This document shows, one piece after another, positions 9,547 through 19,096 of a stretch of DNA of 44,305 bases. Within the stretch, counting starts at the first letter, position 1. Every line of letters starts with the position of its first letter. This stretch comes from Methylophaga sp. (lineage in GTDB: Bacteria > Pseudomonadota > Gammaproteobacteria > Nitrosococcales > Methylophagaceae), in assembly GCA_002733505.1 (NCBI GenBank), contig NVVW01000012.1:1-44305 (forward strand), read 5' to 3'. The translations under genes and the position numbers were made by a program. A model generated the notes under the pieces. That model made no database searches. It was given only the letters and a program-made list of their open reading frames with translations, and had not been told where the DNA came from.

Positions 9547-10514
9547 AAATAGGCCAATACACCCTGCCTAATAATCTGTTCCTCGCGCCCATGGCGGGTG
9601 TAACGGATCGCCCTTTTCGACAATTATGTCGTCGTCTTGGTGCCGGTATGGTGGTATCAGAAATGATCACGGCTAATAAATCATTATGGGCGAGTAAAAA
9701 GTCGCTATTACGCGCCAATCATGATGGCGAACCTGAGCCAAGAGCAATACAAATTGCCGGAACCGAACCGAAAATGATGGCAGAAGCAGCACAGCATAAT
9801 ATCGATCAAGGTGCGCATATTATCGATATTAATATGGGTTGCCCCGCAAAAAAGGTCTGTAATGTAATGGCGGGGTCAGCCTTATTGCAGAATGAGAAAT
9901 TGGTCGGTGAAATATTAGAATCGGTAGTCAATGCTATCGATGCCCCTGTTACCTTAAAAATCCGCACCGGTTGGGATACGGATAATCGTAATGGTGTGAC
10001 GATTGCGCGTATTGCCGAACAATCCGGCATTCAAGCCCTTGCGGTTCACGGCCGCACTCGTGCTGATGCTTATCGGGGTGAAGCCGAATACGACACCATT
10101 GCTGAAATTAAATCGGCAATTGCCATTCCCGTTATTGCCAATGGTGATATTGATAGCTCTGAGAAAGCAAAAGCGGTGCTTGACTATACCCAAGCTGATG
10201 GCTTAATGATTGGGCGTGCTGCGCAGGGTAACCCTTGGATCTTTCGACAGATTAATCATTTTCTGGCGCATGATGAGATTCTGCCTGACCCCGCTCTATC
10301 AGAAGTAAAACAAATCTTGATTGAACACCTGCATACCCTGTACGATTTCTACGGAGAATACACCGGAGTACGTATGGCACGTAAACATATCGCTTGGTAC
10401 AGCAAAGGCCTTCGTAATGGCAATCCTTTCCGCCAGCACATGAACACACTTGAATTGCCGCAGCAGCAACTTGCATTTACTGAACAGTTTTTTGCACAAC
10501 TGAATGCCGCATGA
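9543..10514 (+). CDS. dusB: tRNA-dihydrouridine synthase B
   Basis: FMN-dependent reduction of uridine to dihydrouridine in tRNA. It has 323 residues from the ATG at 9543, which overlaps the prmA stop and follows a TAGGTCAG ribosome binding site; a longer frame upstream would add ten unrelated residues. TIM-barrel motifs are FLAPMAGVTDRPFR, the catalytic cysteine in INMGCPAKKVCN, LKIRTGWD, LAVHGRTRADAY, VIANGDI and IGRAAQGNPWIF. As in many gammaproteobacteria it is the gene before fis and overlaps it by 4 bp. Confidence 0.96.
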   Translation: MKIGQYTLPNNLFLAPMAGVTDRPFRQLCRRLGAGMVVSEMITANKSLWASKKSLLRANHDGEPEPRAIQIAGTEPKMMAEAAQHNIDQGAHIIDINMGCPAKKVCNVMAGSALLQNEKLVGEILESVVNAIDAPVTLKIRTGWDTDNRNGVTIARIAEQSGIQALAVHGRTRADAYRGEAEYDTIAEIKSAIAIPVIANGDIDSSEKAKAVLDYTQADGLMIGRAAQGNPWIFRQINHFLAHDEILPDPALSEVKQILIEHLHTLYDFYGEYTGVRMARKHIAWYSKGLRNGNPFRQHMNTLELPQQQLAFTEQFFAQLNAA

Positions 10515-10795
10515 CGGATCGTTTAAAGTCAGCATCAGAGCACTGTTTTAGCTTGGCTGATGCGGAAAAACATGCGCCGCTGAGTGAGTGTGTTGAAACG
10601 GCACTCAAAGACTATTTTAAACAACTCGATGGTCACAGCGCCGCTAACCTCTATGACATGCTACTGGCTGAAGTTGAAGCGCCACTTTTTAAAGAAACAC
10701 TTGCGCATACCCATGGTAATCAAAGCCGCGCCGCTGAAATTTTAGGGCTGAACCGCGGAACGCTCAGAAAAAAACTAAAAACATACGGCTTATAA
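10511..10795 (+). CDS. fis: DNA-binding protein Fis
   Basis: Nucleoid-associated homodimer that bends DNA and regulates rRNA promoters, recombination and replication. It has 94 residues. The C-terminal helix-turn-helix reads NQSRAAEILGLNRGTLRKKL, very close to the family consensus; the N-terminal beta-arm region is more variable. The ATGA overlap with dusB and the dusB-fis order are the usual arrangement. About 35 bp separate it from purH. Confidence 0.96.
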   Translation: MTDRLKSASEHCFSLADAEKHAPLSECVETALKDYFKQLDGHSAANLYDMLLAEVEAPLFKETLAHTHGNQSRAAEILGLNRGTLRKKLKTYGL

Positions 10796-10829
10796 TATCC
10801 AATTACATACTTAAATTTCGGAAAAATTG

Positions 10830-12392
10830 ATGAACAAAATCCAACGTGCACTACTGAGCGTTTCAGATAAAGCAGGCGTATTAGATCTGGCCCAACAACT
10901 TAACGAATTAGGTGTTGAATTACTTTCAACGGGCGGCACGGCCAAGCTTCTACAAGAGGCAGGGCTGCCGGTGAAAGAAGTCTCCGAACATACCGGCTTT
11001 CCTGAAATGATGGATGGCCGCATCAAAACATTGCACCCTAAAATCCATGGCGGTTTATTAGGTCGTCGTGGCATTGATGAAGCCATTATGGCTGAACATG
11101 ATATTGCGCCAATTGATTTAGTTGTAGTCAATTTATACCCTTTTGAAACGACTATCACTCGCGATGACTGCACCTTGCCGATGGCGATTGAAAATATCGA
11201 TATTGGTGGCCCCACCATGTTGCGTGCCGCCGCTAAAAACCATGCGTCGGTAACGGTGTTAATTGATCCAAGTGATTACAGCCGCGTGATAGACCAAATC
11301 AAATCAAATGGCGGTGTTGATGATGCTACTCGCTTTGATTTAGCCGTTAAAACATTTGAGCATACTGCCCACTATGATGGTGCGATTGCCAATTATTTAG
11401 GCAAAATTACCGAGACCGGCACAGCAGACTTCCCCCGCACATTTAATACCCAGTTTCATAAAGCACAAGCGTTGCGTTATGGTGAAAACCCGCATCAGAA
11501 AGCGGCATTTTATACTGAATCGGCACCCGAATCAGGCACGATTAGTTCAGCCGTTCAAATTCAAGGCAAAGAACTGTCATACAATAATATTGCCGACACC
11601 GATGCAGCACTTGAATGTGTTAAATCATTCCCAGAATCACCGGCTTGTGTCATTGTTAAACACGCCAATCCGTGTGGTGTTGCAGTCGCAGATAATTTAC
11701 TAACCGCCTATGACCTAGCCTATCAAACCGATACCACATCGGCATTTGGTGGCATTATTGCCTTTAACCGTGAGTTAGATGCTAAAACCGCACAAGCCAT
11801 TATTAATCGTCAATTTGTTGAAGTCATTATTGCACCTTCAATCAGCGAAGAAGCAAAAGATATTGTGAGCGCTAAAAAGAATGTTCGTCTACTTTGCTGT
11901 GGAGAATTTCTAGAACAACACGCTCAAGGTTTAGATTATAAACGCGTGACGGGCGGTTTATTAGTTCAAGATCGTGATACCACATTAGTGACAGAAGATG
12001 CGTTAAAGGTGGTGACCAAAAAAGCCCCAACCAAAGAACAAATGCAAGACTTGCTGTTTGCATGGCGGGTGGCTAAATTCGTTAAATCAAACGCCATTGT
12101 CTATGTCAGCAAACAACAAACTGTGGGCATTGGTGCCGGCCAAATGAGCCGTGTGATCAGTAGCCGCATTGCTGGTATTAAAGCAGAAGATGCAGGATTA
12201 GATGTTGCCGGTGCGGTAATGGCATCCGATGCCTTCTTCCCGTTCCGTGATGGCTTAGATCTTGCTGCAGAAGCAGGCATAAGTGCCGTTATCCAACCAG
12301 GAGGTTCCATGCGTGATGATGAAGTGATTGCTGCTGCAGACCAACATGGTATTGCGATGGTATTCACTGGTATGCGTCACTTCCGCCACTAA
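10830..12392 (+). CDS. purH: Bifunctional AICAR formyltransferase/IMP cyclohydrolase
   Basis: Catalyses the last two steps of de novo IMP synthesis. It has 520 residues. The N-terminal IMP cyclohydrolase (MGS-like) domain shows [18 protein letters not shown] and [17 protein letters not shown]. The formyltransferase domain shows [23 protein letters not shown] and the C-terminal [14 protein letters not shown] and [13 protein letters not shown]. The ATG at 10830 follows a GGAAAA; an in-frame TTG just before it is not needed. The adenylate cyclase homologue starts 19 bp after the stop, so the two are probably co-transcribed. The purH-purD pairing common elsewhere is absent. Confidence 0.96.
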   Translation: MNKIQRALLSVSDKAGVLDLAQQLNELGVELLSTGGTAKLLQEAGLPVKEVSEHTGFPEMMDGRIKTLHPKIHGGLLGRRGIDEAIMAEHDIAPIDLVVVNLYPFETTITRDDCTLPMAIENIDIGGPTMLRAAAKNHASVTVLIDPSDYSRVIDQIKSNGGVDDATRFDLAVKTFEHTAHYDGAIANYLGKITETGTADFPRTFNTQFHKAQALRYGENPHQKAAFYTESAPESGTISSAVQIQGKELSYNNIADTDAALECVKSFPESPACVIVKHANPCGVAVADNLLTAYDLAYQTDTTSAFGGIIAFNRELDAKTAQAIINRQFVEVIIAPSISEEAKDIVSAKKNVRLLCCGEFLEQHAQGLDYKRVTGGLLVQDRDTTLVTEDALKVVTKKAPTKEQMQDLLFAWRVAKFVKSNAIVYVSKQQTVGIGAGQMSRVISSRIAGIKAEDAGLDVAGAVMASDAFFPFRDGLDLAAEAGISAVIQPGGSMRDDEVIAAADQHGIAMVFTGMRHFRH

Positions 12393-12411
12393 AACAGGGG
12401 TTAACCCTTCG

Positions 12412-15027
12412 ATGGATGACGCTCAAATAATTGATAAATTTCAAGCGCTTAACCGTGAAAGAATTGAACGGTTAGGCAGCTTGTTTCCTGTAAAACATCA
12501 AAACCTGCTCCATTTTCTGCCGCTTTTATTTCAATTAAACTCAAATAGCCTGCCAGGATATATAAATCTAGAAACACCTGTCGGCATAGTTGACTACCGA
12601 CCTAATAAACAGGCGCTAGATACCGCTAAAAGTCATCATAAAGGCTTTAGCTATACTCGCCGAGCATTGCATCGTTATCCAATTCGTGCTCTCTACCTTA
12701 TCAATAAAAATGGCATTCTCAATTATAATTCAAATGAAGCGCTCGAGTTATGGCTGATCTATGCCCAGCCTGTTTCTGAAGCGCAGCAGACGCTTCTCAG
12801 CCAAAAATCAGCAGCGATCGCTACTTGGTCTCAAATAGAGGGAATCCCCCTTAAAATTAGGCTATTTGATGAAGCAGAGTTAAGCTCAGCTAGTCTTACT
12901 GGCTATGATCTAAACTTGCTCTATAGTTCAGGTCTCTTGCTTGCTGGTAATGCACCCTCTTGGTGGAGGGAAGACGCTGCAGATGGTAACGCACTACGCT
13001 ACACAAAAGAATCTATTGATTTTGGTGTTATTCCACCGCTTTCTAAGCAGGTTCTTGTTGATTTAGCCGCTAGCCATATTGAACAATCGTTAGATCAGGG
13101 TATGGAATCATGCCTTGATCTGCTTTATTTTGACTGTTTACTTGAAAATAATACAAAAGCTGACTCATTAAGCCACACCTTAAAACAAGCTATTATTGAC
13201 GGTGAAACCGATCCAATGCTGTTGGATATCAAGCTATTAAAATATAAATTGCTTAGCCAATATACTTCTGATCCCGCCATCCTGTCTTTAGCTCAGCAAT
13301 CTCTGTACCTTAGAAGCACAGAATCACTATCGAGAAATATTGAGCACGTTGCTTACCCATGGCGTAGAAAATTTATAGAAGATCAGTTCAAAGAGTGGCG
13401 ATGGCAAGATAATACCGCTAAGCAACTAGATCAGATCTGGCAATTACATTATCGAGAGTCGCTACCTTTATTACAGCTAGTTAGTACACAATTAGCGGTC
13501 TCTTTAGCAAAATTAGCCGCATTCTCCAAGAAACATAAATTAGAGGCTTCGCCACTTCAGCGGCAATTGGAACAAAAATTTGAGGTGCTCTTTAATGAGC
13601 AAGCCGATACCCTAAATCAGCTTCCTCCCGCATTATCTACGCGGCAAGAAGAAGAGTACGCCTATCTTTATCGTAAAAAACAAAGCAATAACTGGTGTAT
13701 CGACGATCGGCCGCTAGCGATCTCAAAAACACCTTTATACCAGCATAATTCACTGTTAAATGTGCTTGCTTGGGCGGTCAATAATCATCTTATTTCTAAG
13801 GCCACACGCCTAAAAATTGCTGACAAAAATCATTCCATCAAACCCAATATCATCGTTGAATTAGTACACTATTTATTGCGTTCACCGCTCAGTAATAAAG
13901 CGGTTTCACTTAGCCTTGAACACTACCAAGAGTCCGAACAAATAAAGCATGTGCTTTTGTTTGCCAATATAGATCATCAGTCAAATGACTCGCTGAGCCA
14001 GCATGGATTAGAAATATCTAGCCTAAGCGGCGATCCATTTAACTATGCCAATAAAAAACAAAACTTAATCGGCAATATTGAAGGTTTAATTCACTCCGAT
14101 TGGGATCAATGGCATTATTTTACGTTTACAGGTGATGACTGCCTATTACAAATGCTGACCGCAATAATACACTGGCAGCCCACCAAGCTATCCGCAACCA
14201 CAGCATCATGTTGGTGTCATTATGGCAATCATGGGCTAAGTATTAGTAACCGCATTGAATCAAGCTATCAGCAAGTATTAAATCACTATATTGCACATCC
14301 TAATAACGGTGAATATCTGGTCTCGCTAGCTGGAGATTTACACCAATTAAAATGGCAAAGTAATCTTTGCGACCTTGTGCCTCTAGCAAAGAATAGCTCT
14401 GTGCTACAACACCTAGCAAGAAGTCGTATGGAATTTTATCCATCAATAATCGACCCGATGCTAGATGAAGATGGCTTGCTTACCACAATTCTTAGTTATC
14501 AAGTTGCCAACCAAATCAATGTCTTTATTTTAACGGTAGATTCACAATTAACCATCTACATTTTGGATGATTTAGGAAGCTTATTCACCCAACAATTTAG
14601 TGGCTTAACCCAAAATACGTTAACAAACCACTTTGATGCGTTTTTAACAGCAATCCCAAATACCGAAAATGTGATTCCAAAATATTTTTTCCACGTATCA
14701 AAGCACTATAAATCTGCATACAAAATCACTAAATCCCCCCGCAAGAAAACACCTGCAGGACGGCACCACCTGCCCGTTATTATTGAAATGGAGTCTATTG
14801 ATGAAGATACAAAATGTATTATCCATTGCGGGTCTAAAAAACTTTCTGGTGTCGCTAATGAAGTAGGTTTGTTCATCCAAGTTAGAGATTTACTACTAAG
14901 CTTACGCCAATCAAACAGCAACTATCATTTATACATAACACAGTTAACATTTAAACAGCCAAATGTCCCTATTCGTGACTACCTTATCCAAAAACAACGG
15001 CTGGAATATCTGCTCAACAAATTATAA
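12412..15027 (+). CDS. Class I adenylate cyclase homologue, catalytic motifs missing
   Basis: 871 residues, the length of enterobacterial-type class I adenylate cyclase (CyaA), with end-to-end resemblance. The N-terminal part (FLPLLFQLNSNSLPGYI, then TPVGIVDYRP) and the regulatory part (TPLYQHNSLLNVLAWAVNN, PNIIVELVHYLL, FILTVDSQLTIYILDD) match by eye. The nucleotidyltransferase core does not. The family segment containing Met-Gly-Ser and Ser-Asp-Leu-Asp aligns without gaps to residues 97-112, where Gly-Ser is Asn98-Lys99 and the two metal-binding aspartates are Ala110 and Glu112. The family SPYK motif is QGME at 229-232. The frame is intact, so this looks like a maintained non-catalytic paralogue rather than a decayed gene; a role in binding or regulation is inference. 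It starts at ATG 12412, 19 bp after purH. Confidence 0.85.
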   Translation: MDDAQIIDKFQALNRERIERLGSLFPVKHQNLLHFLPLLFQLNSNSLPGYINLETPVGIVDYRPNKQALDTAKSHHKGFSYTRRALHRYPIRALYLINKNGILNYNSNEALELWLIYAQPVSEAQQTLLSQKSAAIATWSQIEGIPLKIRLFDEAELSSASLTGYDLNLLYSSGLLLAGNAPSWWREDAADGNALRYTKESIDFGVIPPLSKQVLVDLAASHIEQSLDQGMESCLDLLYFDCLLENNTKADSLSHTLKQAIIDGETDPMLLDIKLLKYKLLSQYTSDPAILSLAQQSLYLRSTESLSRNIEHVAYPWRRKFIEDQFKEWRWQDNTAKQLDQIWQLHYRESLPLLQLVSTQLAVSLAKLAAFSKKHKLEASPLQRQLEQKFEVLFNEQADTLNQLPPALSTRQEEEYAYLYRKKQSNNWCIDDRPLAISKTPLYQHNSLLNVLAWAVNNHLISKATRLKIADKNHSIKPNIIVELVHYLLRSPLSNKAVSLSLEHYQESEQIKHVLLFANIDHQSNDSLSQHGLEISSLSGDPFNYANKKQNLIGNIEGLIHSDWDQWHYFTFTGDDCLLQMLTAIIHWQPTKLSATTASCWCHYGNHGLSISNRIESSYQQVLNHYIAHPNNGEYLVSLAGDLHQLKWQSNLCDLVPLAKNSSVLQHLARSRMEFYPSIIDPMLDEDGLLTTILSYQVANQINVFILTVDSQLTIYILDDLGSLFTQQFSGLTQNTLTNHFDAFLTAIPNTENVIPKYFFHVSKHYKSAYKITKSPRKKTPAGRHHLPVIIEMESIDEDTKCIIHCGSKKLSGVANEVGLFIQVRDLLLSLRQSNSNYHLYITQLTFKQPNVPIRDYLIQKQRLEYLLNKL

Positions 15028-15104
15028 TCCTTTCGCTTTTATCCTCGCTCTTTTATCGTGTATTATGGTTATATTTTTACAGACGTTTCTAAAGAGTGAC
15101 ATCT

Positions 15105-16133
15105 ATGATTAAAGTGGGCATTGTTGGCGGAACTGGTTATACCGGCGTAGAACTTTTGCGCTTATTATCTGCTCACCCCGAGGTATCACTAGAAGTTATT
15201 ACTTCACGCAGTGAGGCCGGAGTAGCCGTAAGTGACCTGTTTCCTAGTTTACGAGGTCATGTTGATTTAGTATTCCAACAGCCTGACATTGAGCAACTGG
15301 CTAGTTGCGACGTGGTATTTTTCGCCACACCGCATACCGTTGCCATGTCACTTGTACCTGAGCTTATCGCAAAAGGTATACGTATTATCGATCTCAGTGC
15401 TGATTTTCGCCTTAAAAATAGCGCTCAATGGGAGCAATGGTACAACACACCGCATACTTGCCCAAAACTCATTGAACAAGCGGTTTATGGCTTGCCTGAA
15501 GTTAATCGTGATGCCATAAAATCAGCGCAACTAATTGCTGTACCTGGCTGCTACCCTACCGCGACCCAACTTGGTTTTTTGCCTTTACTTGAACAAGATA
15601 TCATTGATCCTAAGCATCTTATTGCTGATGCAAAATCTGGTGTGAGCGGTGCAGGAAGAAAAGCCTCTATCGGTGCATTATTAGCAGAATCATCTGACAG
15701 TATGAAAGCCTATAGTGTCAGTGGTCATCGCCATTTACCTGAAATTGAGCAAGGTTTGTCTCTAGCCGCTGGTCACAATGTTAACTTAACCTTTGTGCCA
15801 CATCTAACCCCGATGATTAGAGGTATTCACGCTACATTATATGCAACGGTAAAGAAACAGGTTGATTTGCAAGCATTATTTGAACAGCGCTATGCTAACG
15901 AGCCTTTTGTCGATATTTTACCTGCAGGATCTCATCCTGAAACGCGCTCAGTGCGAAGCTCTAATATGTGCCGCATTGCCGTCCATCAGCCCCAAGATTC
16001 TGACACTGTAATTGTATTATCCGTTATTGACAATCTAGTGAAAGGTGCGTCAGGCCAAGCCATTCAGAATATGAATATTATGTTTGATTTTAATGAGACG
16101 TTGGCACTTAATTCTGCTGCCGTATCACCCTAA
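15105..16133 (+). CDS. argC: N-acetyl-gamma-glutamyl-phosphate reductase
   Basis: NADPH-dependent reduction of N-acetylglutamyl phosphate to the semialdehyde in arginine synthesis. It has 342 residues from the ATG at 15105, preceded by AAGAG; an in-frame GTG at 15096 is possible but unneeded. Motifs are the nucleotide-binding [16 protein letters not shown], the catalytic cysteine in [13 protein letters not shown], the [11 protein letters not shown] loop, the active-site region [11 protein letters not shown] and [16 protein letters not shown]. Downstream genes follow closely (12 and 11 bp gaps), so argC probably heads a unit with the DUF6776-type and bactofilin genes. Confidence 0.96.
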   Translation: MIKVGIVGGTGYTGVELLRLLSAHPEVSLEVITSRSEAGVAVSDLFPSLRGHVDLVFQQPDIEQLASCDVVFFATPHTVAMSLVPELIAKGIRIIDLSADFRLKNSAQWEQWYNTPHTCPKLIEQAVYGLPEVNRDAIKSAQLIAVPGCYPTATQLGFLPLLEQDIIDPKHLIADAKSGVSGAGRKASIGALLAESSDSMKAYSVSGHRHLPEIEQGLSLAAGHNVNLTFVPHLTPMIRGIHATLYATVKKQVDLQALFEQRYANEPFVDILPAGSHPETRSVRSSNMCRIAVHQPQDSDTVIVLSVIDNLVKGASGQAIQNMNIMFDFNETLALNSAAVSP

Positions 16134-16145
16134 GAGGTTAATTCT

Positions 16146-16844
16146 GTGTCCTCTGTAGCTAAATTGATTGTCCGCCAACATCGGCCTTATTTTTATGTCG
16201 CCATACTGATTGGTGCTATCGCGTTAACTTTTTTAATTCAACGTTATCTTTATCTGCAAGAAACTCAGATCCAGCAGCAGCACATTAAAGAATGCAAACA
16301 ACAGGATGGCTTCTATCAGCAACTTCGAAAGAAAAACGAGGAAATGAGCACCTATATTTCACGAAGTGATACACAATTAGAAAACAACAAATATGAATTA
16401 GACTTGCAAAAAGCAACCATTGAACAACTTGAGCAGCAGCTTAGCCTGCAACAAGAGCAGCTCGCCGCATTCAATAAAGAATTATTGTTTTATGAAACAA
16501 TAACCCAAGGCGATCGCCCCAATAAGTTACAAATTCGTGAACTTCTCCTCCGTTCAGATGCCACTGATTCTGCTATTATTCACTATCGACTTGTTATTAC
16601 CCAAGGCAAGAAAATTAATCAAGCGCTCACTGGTACGATTGAAATGATTGGCAATATATCGAAAGAAGAATCTAGCGTAATAGCTGAGCATCCCTTAAAT
16701 TTGCGCCATGTACAGTTAATAGAAGGTCAAATAAAGATTCTGGATAATAATGAACCCGAAAGCATTACTATCACCATCAAACAAAAAAAGAAAACGCTAC
16801 TATCGCAATCCTTTGATTGGCAACTCAATCCCCCTAGCGAATAG
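16146..16844 (+). CDS. Membrane-anchored coiled-coil protein (DUF6776-type)
   Basis: 232 residues, function unknown. There is one N-terminal membrane helix (about residues 17-35, PYFYVAILIGAIALTFLIQR), then about 80 residues of glutamine/glutamate-rich coiled coil, then a C-terminal beta-rich domain of about 110 residues likely in the periplasm. This architecture and the position between argC and a bactofilin gene fit a family I know as DUF6776; the assignment is from memory. The start is a GTG at 16146 with an AGAGG ribosome binding site directly after the argC stop. The neighbouring bactofilin suggests a link to cell envelope or shape, which is inference. Confidence 0.65.
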   Translation: MSSVAKLIVRQHRPYFYVAILIGAIALTFLIQRYLYLQETQIQQQHIKECKQQDGFYQQLRKKNEEMSTYISRSDTQLENNKYELDLQKATIEQLEQQLSLQQEQLAAFNKELLFYETITQGDRPNKLQIRELLLRSDATDSAIIHYRLVITQGKKINQALTGTIEMIGNISKEESSVIAEHPLNLRHVQLIEGQIKILDNNEPESITITIKQKKKTLLSQSFDWQLNPPSE

Positions 16845-16855
16845 AGAGACAATAT

Positions 16856-17311
16856 ATGTTTAACAAAAATACTCAGAAAAAAAATAAAGCCACACGCATT
16901 GATACTTTAATCGGCCAATACACACACATTAAAGGAGATGTTAGCTTTAGCGGAGGCCTGCGAATTGACGGCAGTGTAGCGGGGAATATCAATGCTACGG
17001 GTGATAATAAGTCAGTCCTCACCTTAAGTGAAAGCAGTGTCGTTGATGGCGAAATTAGAGTGCCGAATTTACTGGTTAATGGCACCATTACAGGTACAGT
17101 CTACTGTTCGCAACATATTGAACTTGCTGCTAACGCTAAAATAAATGGCAATGTTTATTATCGGCTACTCGAGATGGTGACAGGATGTGAAGTCAATGGC
17201 AAACTTATCCATATAGCAGAAGATGACGACTCAATAATGAGTGTTGAACATGATGTAATCGAAAGCGATGATGACACTCTACAACTCGAGAAAAAAGATA
17301 ATCTTGACTAA
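16856..17311 (+). CDS. Bactofilin family cytoskeletal protein
   Basis: Polymer-forming bactofilin of 151 residues. The central beta-helix domain is recognisable from repeating short strands: HIKGDVSFSGGLRIDGSVAG, VDGEIRVPNLLVNGTITGTV and ANAKINGNVYYRLLEM. It is flanked by a basic N terminus and an acidic tail with many Asp/Glu. Family members form membrane-associated filaments that position cell-wall enzymes and affect shape. The ATG at 16856 follows GAGAGAC, 11 bp after the coiled-coil membrane protein gene, hinting that the two act together. erpA follows after 52 bp. Confidence 0.9.
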   Translation: MFNKNTQKKNKATRIDTLIGQYTHIKGDVSFSGGLRIDGSVAGNINATGDNKSVLTLSESSVVDGEIRVPNLLVNGTITGTVYCSQHIELAANAKINGNVYYRLLEMVTGCEVNGKLIHIAEDDDSIMSVEHDVIESDDDTLQLEKKDNLD

Positions 17312-17363
17312 ATCACTCAGTTTTGGATAATAGTACTAATTAGAAATAAATTTGGAGAGCCTC

Positions 17364-17714
17364 ATGGGTAATGAAATCGACATGCCTAGTCCCGTAAACT
17401 TTACTGATGCAGCAGCGGATAAAGTTCGCACACTAATCGAAGAAGAAGGTGATGATCAGCTTAAACTACGTGTGTTTATCACCGGTGGTGGTTGCTCTGG
17501 TTTTCAATATGGTTTCACCTTTGAAGAAGATGTTAATGAAGATGACACACAAGTAGAAAATGGTGGCGTAGTACTTTTGATTGATCCTACCAGTTATCAA
17601 TATCTAGTGGGTGCCGAAATTGATTACTCTGATGGTATCGAAGGCTCACAGTTTGTTATTCGCAACCCAAATGCAACCACTACTTGTGGCTGTGGTTCTT
17701 CTTTTTCACCTTAA
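17364..17714 (+). CDS. erpA: Iron-sulfur cluster insertion protein ErpA
   Basis: A-type carrier that delivers Fe-S clusters to target enzymes, for example in isoprenoid synthesis. It has 116 residues. The three cluster-binding cysteines are in [11 protein letters not shown] and TTCGCGSSF. The ATG at 17364 follows TTGGAGAG; an in-frame TTG at 17352 would be an odd start. It is convergent with mnmE, 31 bp away. I see no hairpin with a T-run between the two genes. Confidence 0.95.
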   Translation: MGNEIDMPSPVNFTDAAADKVRTLIEEEGDDQLKLRVFITGGGCSGFQYGFTFEEDVNEDDTQVENGGVVLLIDPTSYQYLVGAEIDYSDGIEGSQFVIRNPNATTTCGCGSSFSP

Positions 17715-17745
17715 TAACATTCAAGGATGCCATTCTTATGGATAT

Positions 17746-19086
17746 TTATTTTCCGATGCAGAAACTAGAAAATATTTTATCTAATAGGTCTTCATTACTA
17801 AAAGCACCGGTGATCTCACCCAAAGCTTGTTGGGCTTGGCGTAACTCTTCCGCTAACAGCTCACCCGCTCCCATGCCTGTTAAGCAGTGGTATCCCGCAT
17901 TTATTGCCGTATGAGTGCGTGCTAGCGCATCAAGGTGGCGACGGCGAGCAATAAATACGCCTTCATCTTGTGGATGATAGCCTACAGAATCACATAGATA
18001 CTTTTCTAACAGATCCATGCCCTCGCCTGTTTTTGCTGATAAATAGATTTGGGTATCGCCCGCTTCGTCATTTATAGTCGCTTTTTTGCCGCTTTTATCA
18101 ATTTTATTATGAATAATAGTGAGTGGAATATGCTGAGGCAGTTCCGCTCGGATCTGCTTGTCTTTATCGGTCATTCCCTGACCGTCATCGATAATTAACA
18201 AAATATGATCCGCTTGCGCTATTTCAGTTTGAGTGCGACGAATACCTTCTTGCTCAACAATATCCGTAGCATCATGCAAACCCGCGGTATCAGAAATGCG
18301 TAAGGGTAAGCCGCCTAAATGAATTTGCTCTCGTAAGATATCTCGGGTTGTGCCTGCCACCTCAGTCACAATTGCCGCATCATGACCTGCCAGTTGATTG
18401 TGCAGGCTGGATTTACCTGCATTGGGCTGACCCGCCAGCACTACGCTCATACCATCGCGCAATAATCGTCCTTGTTGCGCACTACTGCTAATCGCATCAA
18501 CTGTTTTTAACAACGCTTGTAATTGCTCAGCTACCGCTGCTTCGGCTAAAAAATCAATTTCTTCATCGCTAAAGTCGATTGAGGCTTCAACAAACATGCG
18601 TAATTCAGTTAATTGAGTGAGTAGTTTATTAACACGATCGGAAAATACCCCTTGCAATGACCGCATAGCGCTCCGTGCCGCTTGCTGCGTTGAGCTATCA
18701 ATTAAATCAGCAACAGCTTCTGCTTGTGCCAAATCCATTTTATTATTGAGAAATGCTCGCTCTGAGAATTCGCCTGGTCGCGCCATGCGCGCACCTAGAC
18801 TGATAGCGCGTTGGCATAAGCGATCCAACACTACGGGGCTACCATGACCTTGTAGCTCAACTACATCTTCGCCAGTAAAAGATGCAGGGTTGGCAAAATA
18901 AATCACCACGCCGCTATCGATGATTTCGCCATCATCATCTTTGAAATAGCTAAATTGTGCATGTCGAGGTGCGGGCAATTTGCCACAGAAAACGCGCGCT
19001 ATTTCTGCACTTTTACTACCTGATAATCTAACGATACCCACGCCACCACGCCCTGGTGCAGTGGCAATAGCGACTATCGTATCCAT
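17746..19086 (-). CDS. mnmE: tRNA modification GTPase MnmE
   Basis: With MnmG it makes the 5-carboxymethylaminomethyl group on wobble uridine of tRNA. It has 446 residues: an N-terminal folate-binding domain (IVAIATAPGRGGVGIVRLSG), a helical domain, an inserted GTPase domain with P-loop GQPNAGKSSL, switch AGTTRDI, DTAGLHDA and IHNKID, and the C-terminal catalytic cysteine in SSFCIGK. It starts at ATG 19086, 10 bp after yidC, as the last gene of the rpmH-rnpA-yidD-yidC-mnmE operon, the classical gammaproteobacterial order. Confidence 0.97.
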   Translation of the reverse strand: MDTIVAIATAPGRGGVGIVRLSGSKSAEIARVFCGKLPAPRHAQFSYFKDDDGEIIDSGVVIYFANPASFTGEDVVELQGHGSPVVLDRLCQRAISLGARMARPGEFSERAFLNNKMDLAQAEAVADLIDSSTQQAARSAMRSLQGVFSDRVNKLLTQLTELRMFVEASIDFSDEEIDFLAEAAVAEQLQALLKTVDAISSSAQQGRLLRDGMSVVLAGQPNAGKSSLHNQLAGHDAAIVTEVAGTTRDILREQIHLGGLPLRISDTAGLHDATDIVEQEGIRRTQTEIAQADHILLIIDDGQGMTDKDKQIRAELPQHIPLTIIHNKIDKSGKKATINDEAGDTQIYLSAKTGEGMDLLEKYLCDSVGYHPQDEGVFIARRRHLDALARTHTAINAGYHCLTGMGAGELLAEELRQAQQALGEITGAFSNEDLLDKIFSSFCIGK

Positions 19087-19096
19087 AGTTGAAATA

